From assembly GCF_037392515.1 (NCBI RefSeq), contig NC_090288.1:7681501-7745500 (forward strand): a stretch of DNA of 64,000 nucleotides, in the 5' to 3' direction. A program made the position numbers and the translations under genes. This DNA is from Haliotis asinina (taxonomy: Eukaryota > Mollusca > Gastropoda > Lepetellida > Haliotidae). This document shows positions 1 through 13,466 of this stretch, piece by piece (positions within the stretch are counted from its first letter, which is position 1; every line of letters starts with the position of its first letter). The notes below the pieces were generated by a model. That model saw only the letters and a list, made by a program, of their open reading frames with translations. It was not told the DNA's origin and ran no database searches.

Positions 1-256
1 GACCATCCGCCATGACCTGAAATATAAAAACCCAAAACATTAGTTACTACAATTACAGAATCAATACATATGACACGATACATATCTTGACAAAATATTT
101 ATCGTGCGGGACAGGTGTCTAAGGTGTCCATATGTAAGTGTGTTGCCATGACTTCTGATAAAACTATCATGTCTACCAAACCACCAGGACGAAAGGGTGA
201 AAGTGAGGCTCCGTGTTGGCTGTCATCATCAACTTAATATGATTTTCGCAAGCGGC

Positions 257-418
257 ATCTAACAGGATCTAGTGGTCAGTCTCACGCACTTGGTTGACAC
301 ATGTCCAAGTTGCGGAGATTGATGCTCATGCTGTTTATAAACGCATTATCAAACTCTAGTATTAGGGGGTCGTCGAAATATAGTTGCATTATTGCTAAGT
401 CCGGCGTTAAACCACAAA
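257..418 (+). repeat. SINE family II copy (5' truncated)
   Basis: Family II is the ~250-bp repeat reading CCCGTGAAGGTCC...AACCCATGCTTG...GGGATCGGGTGGTCAGGCTCG...GGTTGACACATGTCATC...GATCGATGCTCATGCTGTTG...GGTCCAGACTCGATTATTTAC...ATATTGCTGAGTGCGGCGTAAAAC and (ACTC)n. This copy covers the middle to the tail. Confidence 0.75.
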
Positions 419-2734
419 CAAAAACACATAAGAACGGGTTCAAGAATGAGTTGAGATTCATAGTCATACCGACAATATCGTGACTAAATGAAGTGAAATT
501 AAAACGGGCTACAGACTGCTAACAACTGAAGGCAGATTACCATATCAGGGACCATGGGGACTTACAATACGTTTACCTCAGGGGCCTAGCTGGGTTTACA
601 CCATCCCTTAGATGCTGGCGATATAGACAAATCTGGATGCATATTCGACGATTAAAAACCATGAAACATAATGATTTCATTTACTTACTTGTCTTTTTTC
701 CTACTTTGAATGTTTGGGGACTTACGTACCCTCTCGAGAGGATACTAATTTACCCCCTCAAGGATAAAGCCACTAACAGTATGAGATACTAATTTACACT
801 TCCAGTCATAAAATATTACCTAGTTACAAATCATTTATCACATCTATTTCTTTGTTATAAAATGTAATAACTAAATGAGAATTGATATTGTTTAAACGGC
901 CCTTCGTAGTTCGTGATTTGAAATAGTTATCGCTTGTAATGGAATATTCAACGCAGTCAAGCAAGACATGCGTGGCCGCGATTCTTTCATCACAAGGGAT
1001 GCGAAACGGAAAAGGGCTCAAGAAGAATGAGTGGGTACACTGTTGTATTATCTACCCCTGCACCGTGGATCATTCCTAATACCTTCAGTCACTTTCTTAC
1101 GTAGTCCTTGGTTGACTCGACTCTCGCAACCTCTTAGTGGATTAACATTCACAGTATAGCGGTAATAGTTTTGTTGGAATTGTCAGTACTTACTGCATGT
1201 TCCAGTGAAATACGATATTCTGCAAGAGACAAGAACGGCATGAAAAACATCGATATATACACCAAGTTATCACTTTTAACATGTACAAGTACTCAATATG
1301 CATATGCTGTCATCATTAACATTGTCATACAGACAATGTCGTGGTATTCATATGGTGCTTTCTGGTGTGGATCATTGCTGGAACTGTCCTCCAGAACACC
1401 AGATCCACCCCTCATCAAGATATCACCATCACATCAAATCAGCTCCTTCGCTATGTCCTTCAGCCTCGACAATCACTAATCGCCAAATAGAAAAAGAACG
1501 ACAACCGAAATGTGTTATTTCTATAATAACAGTGAATGTGGATAGAGCTACATTGGAGAAACATACCGTCCCATCACCACCCGAGAGGAGATACATCAAT
1601 CTTACGGTATCAACCATCTCTCTCCTCATTACATTTAACATTAATCACCAAATATACGTGTCCGACATCACCATTTTTGCGAAAAATTAAACAAGATAAA
1701 GGACACTAAACTAACACCTGCTAAACTTCCCAATCCGCATTTCTGAGAGCAAAAGATTTAAATGTGTTCCTCCCTCGTCTATCAAAAATTAAAAATTAAA
1801 AAGACGTTTTTTCAAATAACTGTCACACATGGACCATTGGAATATTTTTTTTGTATCTGGCTATGAGTGAATGCCCACGTATATTGTTATTGTATCTTGT
1901 TCCAAACGCAATTTAGTGAGACACTCACTTGTATCTTGTGCACCTTTGCCATCCATTCCAGCTGCACCCAACTGTATAGCTCGTGGAACGCGAATTCCTG
2001 TAGCTGCAACTGGAATCCAAAAGTACAAATACATCTGAATATTAATACCCGTCCATTGTAATAAGTATGCATTTATAGTACCAACGTCCACATACGCATG
2101 GTACAGATGGAATCGTTGTGTGGAAACTCTCAGGATTATGGTGGGATGGGTGTTGTAATTATGTGTTTTATTTCCAGCTCAGTTGGATAAATCTGTCAAT
2201 AGCTCATTGACCAACAGTTAACGACATCACATCCCCGAAAAACCCAAAGCTTGTGTTACCTATGAGGCAAATGCTTTCATTTCACAAAACACCTTTGGGG
2301 TGTCTATAGCTACTTCTTGCTAGATTGTACTATCCCAACGATAACTTATGCAATGACTACCTGTGAACCTCATTCTCTGATCAGCTGTAAAACTAAACAG
2401 ATCCCCTTTGGGATGTCTACTCCTCGCTTCTACCATTCCAACCAAGGTTCATGTATTAACTAAATGTCAACTTTAACTTTTCCGTTCACGGAGCTAGGGT
2501 CTGAAACCCGTATACATGCCCCAAGATACATTAGAATAGGTTTTATGTTAACAATTAACATTAGGATATGCTTACACTGGGGATCTGAACTACATCTACA
2601 CAGGGGGATCTCCTTTGATGAGCAAGGCACTCCATTTAAATTGTTGTAATGTTGTAAAACACTATTGGCAAAACCGGTCGGTTCCAAGAACGGACATATT
2701 TAAAATGAAAACCGGAAAGGGACTCAAGTCCAGG
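419..2734. other. Intergenic, nothing recognisable
   Basis: Only short open frames (longest 130 codons at 1298-1690, low complexity in His/Thr, no start context or domain). No structured repeat recognised. Confidence 0.5.
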
Positions 2735-2875
2735 CAAGTAAGAAGAAACTAACGGGATCTTGTGGTCAGACTCGCTGCCTTGGTTGACACGTGTCCTCGC
2801 ACCATTGATGGTACCATTAATTACTGGACTGACTCGATCATTTACAGAACGCCGCAATATGACTGGAATATGGAA
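2735..2875 (+). repeat. SINE family II copy (partial)
   Basis: ACTAACGGGATCTTGTGGTC, GGTTGACACGTGTC, GACTCGATCATTTACAGA and a decayed 3' end. Confidence 0.75.
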
Positions 2876-4028
<1,153 letters not shown>

Positions 4029-4390
4029 ACAAAGCAGTGTTTTAGGTGACTCTACACTTTTGATGGGAAGTTTGTATCAGTCCAACGTGTTGGCCACAGG
4101 AGACTTTCTTTTGTCTTGAAAACAAATACTTGTGACATGTTTTAATATTGGGTAACATCTATAGCATCTGCAGTGTTACACGGAATCAGGTGTGGGTCGT
4201 AAATGTCAGAGGGACTTCCCATCAGACTGAAACCTTGTCCTTTTCCTAATTCTGGTTGAATCCATGTTTGGTGTCCACACTGACGTGATTCCTTTGGACA
4301 AAGCACCACGTTTGACGCACCCCATCATAATGTCCAGTAGCCTGGTCTTGTGATATGAGCTGAAACAATGAATCGGGAAGTTTTGCTAGG

Positions 4391-4556
4391 AGTGAGTAAG
4401 TGAGTATGGTTTTACACCGCTTTTAGCAATATTCCAACAATATCACGGCGATAAGCACCTGAAACGGGTTTCAAACATTGTACCCATGTGGAGAATCGAA
4501 CCAGGGCCTTCGGCCTAAAGAGCGAATGCTTTAACCACTAGGCTACTCCGACTCTC
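4391..4556 (-). repeat. SINE family I copy (tRNA-headed)
   Basis: Family I (~160 bp) reads GGGGTAGCCTAGTGGTTAAAGCGTTCGC...GAAGACCCGGGTTCGATTCCCCAC...GGTACAATGTGTGAAGCCCATTTCTGGTGTCCCC...GATATTGCTGGAATATTGCTAAAAGCGGCGTAAAAC and (ACTC)n. The A box (TAGCCTAGTGG) and B box (GGTTCGATTCC) are evident. This copy is complete apart from the C-rich block. Confidence 0.88.
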
Positions 4557-4734
4557 CGTGGCTTGGATTGTGCATCATATTACGTATTTCTCTGATGCAG
4601 ACTCGATTATTGAAAGGTGGAATATTACTGTGTTTCAGGTTGATAGCGAAAAAATACAAAAAAATCATGTGGCATGTATGGTCGTGTGTTCTGCAAACAC
4701 TCAACAAAGCCAAGTTGTCAAGTTATCTGCAACA

Positions 4735-4766
4735 CACGCACGCACGCACGCACGCACGCACACACA
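4735..4766. repeat. (ACGC)n/(AC)n microsatellite
   Basis: ACGCACGC repeats passing into CACACA. Confidence 0.9.
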
Positions 4767-4819
4767 CAGCTCTTGCAAAAACGTGACATCAACTGGAAAC
4801 GATACCAAATATAACCTAC

Positions 4820-6045
4820 ATTTTTAAAGTGAACATTTTTCCATTTCAAACTTACCGCCGTCGCATGCTTACTACAATCGGCAAATATCAAAATGCCCAA
4901 TTTATCGACATTCGATTAAGAACGACGTTTCAATTTGTGTGAGTTCATTGGAGCATGAAATTTGTAGAATCGGATTCAATATGTACTTTTGTCAAAGCAT
5001 GCTTTGGGCTATGTGTGTTAGATTACAAATTAAATTAATCACGAACACGTGCACAGGTAATCATCTTCATTTCATAGTATCTGTATCGGTCATCAGCCAC
5101 AGCGACAGAGGATGGTGACATCTACAGTGGATCTACGTCAACTACGAGAAGTCATAATTGCTGACACGATCTGAACTGACACAACGTCCTCAGTGAACGT
5201 GAGTGAGTGACAGGTCGTTTTCACATTTATCCCGAAATTAGTTTTATCACCAGTTATTTTAATAATCTCTTAAATTATGTGAGATATGTCTTGAATAAAA
5301 GTGGAAATGTTTTGAAATGAACCGAAGATATCTCGAATGATGATATAATAGATATTTGTATGATATCACGAAATGGATTAAGGATATAATAAAACATACT
5401 GATGATATCTTTAAAATAATTACGGATATCTTAAATGTAAATAGTGAACAGGACTAAACGCATCCATTTAAGATGTCAATAGTTCATTACTAATGTAATT
5501 GACGTGATTTCGTAATACATGGTTGGGTTGGAAAGTGATTGAAATGTTCGCGCGTCACGCCAAAGACCCCACATAGACACAGTAAGTAAAGTCCATTTCT
5601 GGTGTCCCCCGCCGTGATATTGTTTAAATACTGCTCTAAGCAGCGTAAACCTCACTCACTATTAATAAATTCCATACGATCGAAAACAGTCATTAGAAAG
5701 ATGTGGTCTTAAGGCCCTGAAGTAACATCATATATCTCTGTACAATGTCATTGATCGTCCTTCCTCCTCGGTTCGTTGGTGAGGATATTCTACCACTGCA
5801 GACAGCCACTGTGACTTTTCCCATTGTATACTCAATCCTGAAATCAAGATCACACTAGCCAACCAAGTTATCAGCAGCGACGTTTTATGTTTATTGGCGT
5901 CAAGAACATGGTCAGTCACTCCTCAGAAAAAGCAACATATACTATGCATACGTCGAAATAAATAAGAACATAAAGATTTTCTGCGAGAGAAAGTTCTGAT
6001 AGTCATACAAAATAAATACCACATATGAATTCCTCATTCGTGTAT
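4820..6045. other. Intergenic, clustered GATATC words
   Basis: 5320-5440 holds several GATATC/GATATAAT words in an AT-rich setting (AAGATATCTCG, TGATATCACG, TGATATCTTT, GGATATCTTA). Otherwise nothing is recognised. Confidence 0.45.
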
Positions 6046-6047
6046 AG

Positions 6048-6118
6048 GGGCGGAGGGGTAGCCTAGTGGTTTAAGATTTAGCTCTTCATGTCAAAGATCC
6101 GGGTTCGATTTTCCATGA
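6048..6118 (+). repeat. SINE family I, tRNA head only
   Basis: GGAGGGGTAGCCTAGTGGTT, then GATCCGGGTTCGATTTTCC; ends after the B box. Confidence 0.75.
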
Positions 6119-6639
6119 AATGAACATATGAACACCATGAACTGTTTTCATTTGTCTGTCGTAAAATTGAAATACACGCGACGACAAAAGCTCAACTCAA
6201 CAACGGTATCGGTCGACTAAAGAGAGAAACTATTTCAGCTGGAGCCAAGTTTTTCCACGTATTTACAAAGACCATCACAAGACTACGGAACCATTGTTCG
6301 ACGTATATGTTGACCCACACCGACTCAGTTCACTCATTTGATAGACTCCTCAAGGTCAGAAAAACAAGATTTATGGATGTCGACTTCCTTATTGTGAATA
6401 GCACGACGTTTTGGAACGTATGCTTGCTCCTTCATCAGGTGGTACCTGATATAGGTACCATCCGCTCCGATCAAGGTACCTATCTAAAAAGTAAAACAGT
6501 TACTTATCGTAACTCTCATGCCTTAACATAGACTAAGGATAGGGTTAGCGGTGAGGTTGTTTCGCTTCTCAAGGAAGAAGGTGTCGTGTTTACATACGTC
6601 ATTGGTAACTTCCGCTCAATACTGCATACATGCAGAAGT

Positions 6640-6905
6640 GGACAGGTTTGGTGTGGGCCTCCATCTCAGACACCGGTAGAACAGAAGTGGTTCACTTCCA
6701 GGGCAGTTTAGCGGCACATCATTCCACAGATGAAATCCATCGGCCACACTCCAATTAGAGAACAAGCAAACGTCATCTTCATAACGACAACGCACTATCT
6801 CACAGTCACAATACAGTCAACTGCCATCTTGACCAGCAACATCCAGGTACATGGTCCCCAACGTCTCCAAATGTAAACCCCATCGACCAGTCACGGGATG
6901 CATGC
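6640..6905 (+). pseudogene. Decayed Tc1-like transposase fragment
   Basis: Plus-strand translation reads ISDTGRTEVVHFQGSLAA, then STDEIHRP, then HNDNALSH, then SPNVNPIDQSRDA. These align with the Tc1 core (G.I..TGRTELV...G, QDNARPH, SPDLNPIEHLWD). One in-frame stop follows HSN (near 6745). The second Asp (HNDN) survives, while the final catalytic Glu is replaced by Asp (NPID). No terminal repeats were located. It is a different Tc1 lineage from the intact copy at 58.1 kb and much older. Confidence 0.75.
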
Positions 6906-7317
6906 TGTCGATTGTCTACGATCTGAATCCATAGATGATACTGAAACCACAGAACCCCGAACAGTTGACAGAAACACAAGAGAATGAGTGCGTGATCGGT
7001 CCCCAAGCCACAGTTTAAAAAATTATTGATTCCCAACTTTCATTGGAGCAAGTGAAAATACCTAGAGCAGGTATCATTTAGTTGATCTCCAGTGGTGCCT
7101 TTATGAACTTTGGCCAGTGATATTGTCCCATATTTGAACAACTATCTGTGGATTATTTTTATGACACCTGAAGCATATATCTGAAAAAACACATTTGCAT
7201 TCCTTTTTGTGCAGTGTATATTTATACTCCTCCCACATTTAACCCCATATACAACAGTAAGTTTCAAACCACTTTCAACGCAACGATAAATATACATGCC
7301 GTACACACTTCCAAAAA

Positions 7318-7622
7318 CCTGTAAAGATCAAAGTTAGAATTGGTCTTCAGCAACCCATGCTTGTCGTAAGAGAAACTGACAAATGATGACTCTCTAATGT
7401 TTCTTTGTAGCTTGCCTCCTTTTGTATGAACCCGTGAAAATCCTGGTTAGAATTGATTTTACGTGACGCATGCTTGGCGACTAACGTGATCGAGTGGTCA
7501 GGTCCTCTGACTTAGTTGACATATGTCATCGTAACCCAGTTGCGTCAATTGATGCTCACGATGTCAGTCAATGGATGGTCTGGTCCAGATTAGATTATTT
7601 ACAGACGTCATGTAGATGGAAA
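7318..7622 (+). repeat. SINE family II, two partial copies
   Basis: A 5' piece (7318-7381, AATTGGTCTTCAGCAACCC) is followed at 7434-7622 by a second, better copy with ATCGAGTGGTCAGG, TTGACATATGTCATCG and TGGTCCAGATTAGATTATTT. Confidence 0.75.
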
Positions 7623-7803
7623 AAAATTGTGCGTTTCTTTTTTACATACATTCCTCTCACATTAAACCAAAGATGTAAAATACATTTGAGCAGTGTTCCG
7701 AGCAACGTCACCCACTACGCATTACCATCTCCATCACGACAAACATGCACCCTATACTCTCTTGAAATATGCTGATTATTTGAGGAATGGTCAAGACGAA
7801 CTG

Positions 7804-7956
7804 AATGAGTAAGTCAGTACGCTCTTCCGTCGCTTTCAGCTATATTCCGGCAATATCCATATCACGGCGGAGGAATTGGCTCGTACCCATGTGCGGAATC
7901 GAATTCGGGTTTTCATTGTGACGTACGAACGCTTTGATGACTGGGCTATCCCACAG
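7804..7956 (-). repeat. SINE family I copy
   Basis: From GAATGAGTAAGTCAGTACGC to GATGACTGGGCTATCCCAC, with ACCCATGTGCGGAATCGAA in the head. Confidence 0.8.
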
Positions 7957-8191
7957 ACTAACGGGAAATAAATGACTTGATTGACATGTATGGTGCTGAT
8001 GAAAGAATTGACTCGTCCTCACTCAGATATATGACTATAAATGGAATAGTTCAAAAGCAAACAAACAAATAAATTTGTGATCGGATGGTCAAGATGCACA
8101 ATCTCCCTCATCGACGCTGACTGACTTTTGTCCACAAGATGGAGAAGAAGAACCAAAGACGTATTGTCTCCTTATTTTACTTCAGCCATAT

Positions 8192-8618
8192 CTACTACTC
8201 CTACTCCTGCTCCTCCTCCTACTCCTACTCCTCCTCCTACTCCTCCTCCTACTCCTCCTACTCCTCCTCCTACTCCTACTCCTGCTCCTCCTCCTACTCC
8301 TACTCCTCCTGCTCCTCCTGCTCCTCCTGCTCCTCCTACTCCTCCTACTCCTACTCCTCCTCCTCCTCCTACTCCTACTCCTCCTCCTACTCCTACTACT
8401 ACTCCTACTCCTCCTACTCCTCCTCCTCCTCCTACTCCTCCTACTACTACTCCTACTCCTCCTACTACTACTCCTACTACTACTACTCCTACTCCTCCTC
8501 CTACTCCTCCTACTCCTCCTCCTACTCCTGCTCCTCCTCCTCCTCCTCCTCCTACTCCTACTCCTCCTCCTACTCCTCCTCCTACTCATCCTCCTCCTCC
8601 TCCTCCTACTACTACTAT
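8192..8618. repeat. Imperfect (TCC/TAC/TGC) triplet tract
   Basis: Over 420 bp of CTC/CTA/CTG-type triplets, purely pyrimidine-rich with scattered A and G. All frames stay open because every repeated codon is sense. It has no exon signals and is not taken as coding. Confidence 0.95.
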
Positions 8619-8949
8619 TAAAGTACTGTCGGAAATAGACCAAAATATGTTTAGGTTTTTCTCTGTATCCCTAACATTTACACAACTGCATGTAGGACCT
8701 TGGTCTAACTGGGCATTCAGTGGGATGGTAAGAGGTTATCCAGAAAAGCATGTTTACACGTAAAATTGAGCAAAATTTAGAAAAAATACTTGCTGCTGAA
8801 AACGATATAAATCCGAACATAGATGGCAATTAGGTCGCTCAGCCATGTATGACGACGGACCGTCGACTCACCTGACATGAAATGTATGTGCTGCCTACTG
8901 ACACAAAGGTTCAATGTAAAACAAAACCCAGCTTTTTTCCCATTTCCGT

Positions 8950-8954
8950 TACTA

Positions 8955-9028
<74 letters not shown>

Positions 9029-9033
9029 ACTAC
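8950..9033. repeat. (TAC)n(TGC)n triplet tract
   Basis: Eight TAC/ACT triplets followed by about 18 TGC triplets and a few TAC. The CTG run is pure. Confidence 0.95.
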
Positions 9034-9040
9034 CAGGCGA

Positions 9041-9213
9041 CTGTGTTTGTCGTAAGATGCGACTAACGGGATCGGGTGGTCAGGCTCGTTGACATGTCAT
9101 CGGTTCCCAGTTGTGCAGACCTATGTTCATGCTATTAATCACTGGATTGTCTGGTCCAGACTCGATCATTCAAAAACCGCCGCCATAAAACTAAACTCAC
9201 TCACTCACGCACT
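9041..9213 (+). repeat. SINE family II copy with (ACTC) tail
   Basis: ACTAACGGGATCGGGTGGTC to CTAAACTCACTCACTCACGC. The middle is shortened at CTCGTTGACATG. The triplet array begins right at its tail. Confidence 0.85.
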
Positions 9214-10151
9214 TACTACTACTACAACTACTGTTGCTGCTACTACTACTACTGCCATTACTGTTACTGCTGCCGCTGCTGCTGCTACTACTACTACTGC
9301 CATTACTGTTACTGCTGCTGCTGCTGCTGCCACTACTACTACTGCCATTACTGTTACTGCTGCCGCTGTTGCTACTACTACTACTACTGCCATTACTGTT
9401 ACTGCTGCCGCTGTTGCTGCTACTACTACTACTGCCATTACTGTTACTGCTGCCGCTGTTGCTACTACTACTACTACTACTGCCATTACTGTTACTGCTG
9501 CCGCTGCTGCTACTACTACTGCCATTACTGTTACTGCTGCCGCTGCTGCTGCTACTACTACTACTGCCATTACTGTTACTGCTGCCGCTGCTGCTACTAC
9601 TACTGCCATTACTGTTACTGCTGCCGCTGCTGCTGCTACTACTACTACTGCCATTACTGTTACTGCTGCCGCTGTTGCTACTACTACTACTACTACTGCC
9701 ATTACTGTTACTGCTGCCGCTGCTGCTGCTACTACTACTACTGCCATTACTGTTACTGCTGCCGCTGCTGCTGCTACTACTACTACTGCCATTACTGTTA
9801 CTGCTGCCGCTGTTGCTGCTACTACTACTACTGCCATTACTGTTACTGCTGCCGCTGTTGCTGCTACTACTACTACTGCCATTACTGTTACTGCTGCCGC
9901 TGTTGCTACTACTACTACTACTACTGCCATTACTGTTACTGCTGCCGCTGCTGCTGCTACTACTACTACTGCCATTACTGTTACTGCTGCCGCTGTTGCT
10001 GCTACTACTACTACTGCCATTACTGTTACTGCTGCCGCTGTTGCTACTACTACTACTACTGCCATTACTGTTACTGCTGCCGCTGCCGCTGCTACTACTA
10101 CTGCCATTACTGTTACTGCTGTCGCTGCTGCTGCTACGGCTACTACTACTG
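9214..10151. repeat. Higher-order triplet array, 20 units of ~45 bp
   Basis: The marker GCCATTACTGTTACTGCTG recurs 20 times at spacings of 39, 45 or 48 bp (first at 9254, 9299, 9344, 9389, 9434), separated by variable (TAC)n and (TGC)n runs. Four reading frames are open for 300 or more codons, an inevitable result of triplet periodicity. It directly follows the (ACTC) tail of a SINE. Confidence 0.95.
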
Positions 10152-10870
10152 TATCTTTTTTTCGGCTGCAATCAATTATTTCATTGAAATTAGACTATTC
10201 CGTTGACTACTAATATTCGAAAATGACTAATACAATTGCCAAGTAGTTGTAACAAGCCACTCAGATACGACCCTGACAGACGCTGATAGAATTATTCCCC
10301 TCCAGGAATCATATTACACGATACACCGGCACCCGGTGGCACTATCCGAGGTAAACACAGTGATCTCATTCAAACCTACAGCACTGTCGCTTGCCCTTGG
10401 TAGGCTTAACAATCCTTGACCAACGCGACGATATCGAGAACACTCAAAGAAAACAAACAAGTATGAAAAACCAACAGCCAAACTGTCAAAACAGACATTG
10501 AAGAAGAGAATATGATCTTAACGATCATCAAATTTCAGACCTATGAGAGTAATCCCCACTTTCTACACACCAGAATAAGACGTATATTTACGCTGTCATA
10601 TCAGACTTAGTGTGAAGGTTTATCATTCAGATATATGTCAAACAGGCTTCAACTGCGTAAATGCGTATGTTCCCAATCACACAAGATGTCTTTTATGCAA
10701 ACAGTGGTATGTAACGCATCCACACTTTTTATTTCCAAACCAACTGTTTGTTGTCCAACCCTTTTTTGTCTTTAAATTTACCAATATAATTATTGTTCCT
10801 ATAGCCAGATGCATTTTTGGGAATGGAGGTGGTATGGAAGAGGGGTGGTGGTTAGAGGAGGTCTTCGGAT
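10152..10870. other. Intergenic, nothing recognisable
   Basis: An 89-codon open frame at 10612-10881 runs into the SINE at 10871 and has no recognisable motif. Confidence 0.5.
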
Positions 10871-11026
10871 TGGGAGGTTAGATAGTGGTAAGGTGTCCGC
10901 TCGTCACGCTGAAGTACTGGGTTCGATCCACCACATGGTGTGAAGCCCACTGCCAGTGCCCCATTGATGAAATAATATTCGAAGCGGCGTGACGCCACTC
11001 TCACTCACTCACTCACTCACTCACTT
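10871..11026 (+). repeat. SINE family I copy with (ACTC)n tail
   Basis: TAGTGGTAAGGTGTCCGCTC, TACTGGGTTCGATCCACCAC, GTGTGAAGCCCACTGCC, GAAGCGGCGTGACGCC and a seven-unit ACTC tail. Confidence 0.88.
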
Positions 11027-11235
11027 GTCCCTTGGGGAAACGAAACAGCAAGCATAGATTTAGACAGTCTGAAAGGAAATGGTAATCGACAAGCTGTACT
11101 GTTTGGTTTATTGTAAATATTCGTTTGTAGAAATTCCTATTTATTACTGTTACATGTAACTTCATATCCACGCATCGCAATCCTATTAGTTACATTGACA
11201 CCTGCAATCATGAATGAATATGCACAATATTATAA

Positions 11236-11835
11236 GTTGTTCACTGGTCACGAGGGGGCATGTTTTGACGTACCCTCAATGTTTGTTTATGAGCCCGAAC
11301 ATAAACAGGGGGAGCATAAATAAGCATCGCGGGTACGTCCCCAGCGACCAGTGAACAACATACTTATCTTACCGAACACCTCAGTGTTAATTTTAAACTG
11401 TTTGAAGCATGGTATCGGATCCAACCTGTGAGAATCAAACGATTCGAATATTGCATCTTGCTGTTTTTAATATTCACAGGGACTACATTTGAACGTTTCG
11501 TCAAAATTAATTCATTGGAATGTGAGGGAAGTCATTCTGCAACCATCGCTACATTTTGCAGACGCCAGAAGGAAAAGAGATATAGAGTTATCTCCCTTCC
11601 AGCGATTTGCATTCGCTAAACATCGGTAGCTTATGGGTGATTCAATGTTATTCGAGATAAAGAAGTACTAGCACCAAGAACCGATTGAGTTACATTGGCA
11701 ACGGAGTACATTGCATATTTACCTCGCTTGTAGGATAGGTACACTGACATTAATAGAAGAACGCTTAGCCAATCAGAGAACGACATGTATGCGTGAGGTA
11801 AGATAAATGTCATTGTACCATCATTTGTGGTTTGG
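11236..11835. repeat. Unclassified ~600-bp repeat with fold-back head, copy 1
   Basis: Starts with a fold-back (GTTGTTCACTGGTC at 11236, inverted GACCAGTGAACAAC at 11346-11359). It continues with TTATCTTACCGAACACCT, CATCGCTA.ATTTTGCAGACG, TCTCCCTTCC and GCTTAGCCAATCAGA. The same order of blocks appears at 27.0-27.56 kb. Family unknown. Confidence 0.6.
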
Positions 11836-12117
11836 GAATACATGTCTGAATCTGTTTCCTGCTGCCAGTAGGTCTTAAAGGTGAATTACATCCAATGTTG
11901 CATATGGTAACTGTGTATACAACCATTATATACTACAGATACAATACTGTAACTTTTTTATTGTAGTACCTCGCAATATAAGATACGATAGACGTAAGCT
12001 CTCAACGTAAGAGCTCCATGCTCTACGCAAAGGGTTCGTATGTTCATGTCACGTATTTAGCGCACGTGTGCCAAGAGAGACTGAGAGAGAGGGCTGATGT
12101 TGAAATTCATGTTATCA

Positions 12118-12200
12118 GAGAGTGAGAGAGAGAGAGAGAGAGAGAGAAGGAGAGAGGGAGAGATGATGATGATGGTGACGATGATGATGATGATGATACC
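12118..12200. repeat. (GA)n and (GAT)n microsatellites
   Basis: GAGAGA tract at 12118-12160 followed by GATGATGATG to about 12198. Confidence 0.9.
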
Positions 12201-12460
12201 TTAAATAACCCACTCGGATAGTTTCTCGACGATCGGAGATTCATTCCCTAGTGCCAAGCAGGGTGTCGGCTCATTCAGATGACGTCCTTTGGTTTGACAC
12301 AGTCAGGGTTCGAACCACAAACATTCTGCTCTGTCCACTTGACCAAAGACGGGCTGGATCTTTCGTCAGCTTGTTTCCTCGATATACATGTATCTACAGT
12401 AGTCACAATTGTCCAGTTGACGGAGTATTACTGAAGGGGTTGGGCTTACTCTTTCGTGGC

Positions 12461-12611
12461 GTGAGAGGGTAACCAATGGTTTAAGCATCCGCTGGTCACA
12501 CTGTAAACCCAGGTTCGATTCCCCACAGGGCTAAGCATGTGAAGCGCCTACCCTGATATTGTTAGAGTATTGCTTAAAGCGGCGTAGAAAAATACTCACC
12601 CCCTCATTCGC
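12461..12611 (+). repeat. SINE family I copy
   Basis: GAGAGGGTAACCAATGGTTT, CCCAGGTTCGATTCCCCACA, GTGAAGCGCC and TTAAAGCGGCGTAG. Confidence 0.88.
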
Positions 12612-12726
12612 TTGTTTTTTGTTGTTTTTTTCGTGCACGTTGGGAAAGAGAAAATTGTGTTTGATGCCGTTTTGATCAGGCCCCCATTTCCCGAAACAAA
12701 CTTACGTCTGAATTTTAACTTCATAA

Positions 12727-12782
12727 ACTATACCCATGTGGGGAATCCGACCCAGGTCCTCGACGTGACGAACGCTTTACTC
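12727..12782 (-). repeat. SINE family I, head fragment
   Basis: ACTATACCCATGTGGGGAAT and ACCCAGGTCCTCGACGTGA, the inverse of the family head. Confidence 0.6.
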
Positions 12783-13314
12783 GAAATTTGAGTAAAAATT
12801 TGTTTGTTTCGAGAAATCGGGGCCATACGTTTCAGATGTGATAGTTTGTCAATGATATTGGAGATGGGGTGGTGAAATAGCCTAATGAGGTACAAACCAC
12901 GCTGCTCCCTCATTTACAGAACAGTGCAAGAGACTGATAAGTGTAGTGATGTGAGGTATCATCTTCAGTCACATCGGCAGTGTTTCAACATGATCGTGCA
13001 TTCGAAAAATTAATTGAATGATGCTTACGTGTTTGTTTCTATCAATCGACAGTAACACTGGATTACTGCCTGCCAAATAAATATGCTGTAATCTTTTTGA
13101 TAGATGCCATACGCGTATTTTTAATACACGTCGTGCGATGCAACATGTTGCTGATTTGCATATATATACACCCTAAAGATCGAAGATCGTAACCCTTCTG
13201 ATTATCTATAGGCTAAGCTAGACGAACATTTACTTTAACGTCAATAGAGCCTACGGGTTCTGAAAGAAACGGTTGCTTGTTCATCAGATGCCATTTATTG
13301 GTTCCCTGATTCAA

Positions 13315-13466
13315 TGAGTGAGTAGAGTTTGGCGACGTTTTAGCAACATTCTTGCAACATCACCGCGAAGTCCACCAGAAATCTCCTTCTCACTTACATA
13401 CGGGGCATGGTCGTCGAACTGTCTAAGGCTCCAGGTTAAGAGGTGCCGGGATCGAACCCACCTTTG
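13315..13466 (-). repeat. SINE family I copy, degenerate
   Basis: TGAGTGAGTAGAGTTTGGCG, TTTTAGCAACATTCTTGCAA and GGGATCGAACCCACC. Confidence 0.6.

Noticed and set aside
6048-6118. tRNA gene
   Set aside because: Has tRNA-like boxes but matches the head of SINE family I seen many times in the window.
8128-8763. 211-codon Pro/Thr-rich frame and overlapping Ser/Tyr-rich frame
   Set aside because: Made by the triplet tract; several frames on both strands are open at once and no exon signals or domains flank it.
9089-10213. 374-codon Ala/Thr frame and three other 300-codon frames
   Set aside because: Triplet periodicity keeps all these frames open; homopolymer-like products (poly-Leu, poly-Ser) show it is a repeat, and the 5' part lies in a SINE.
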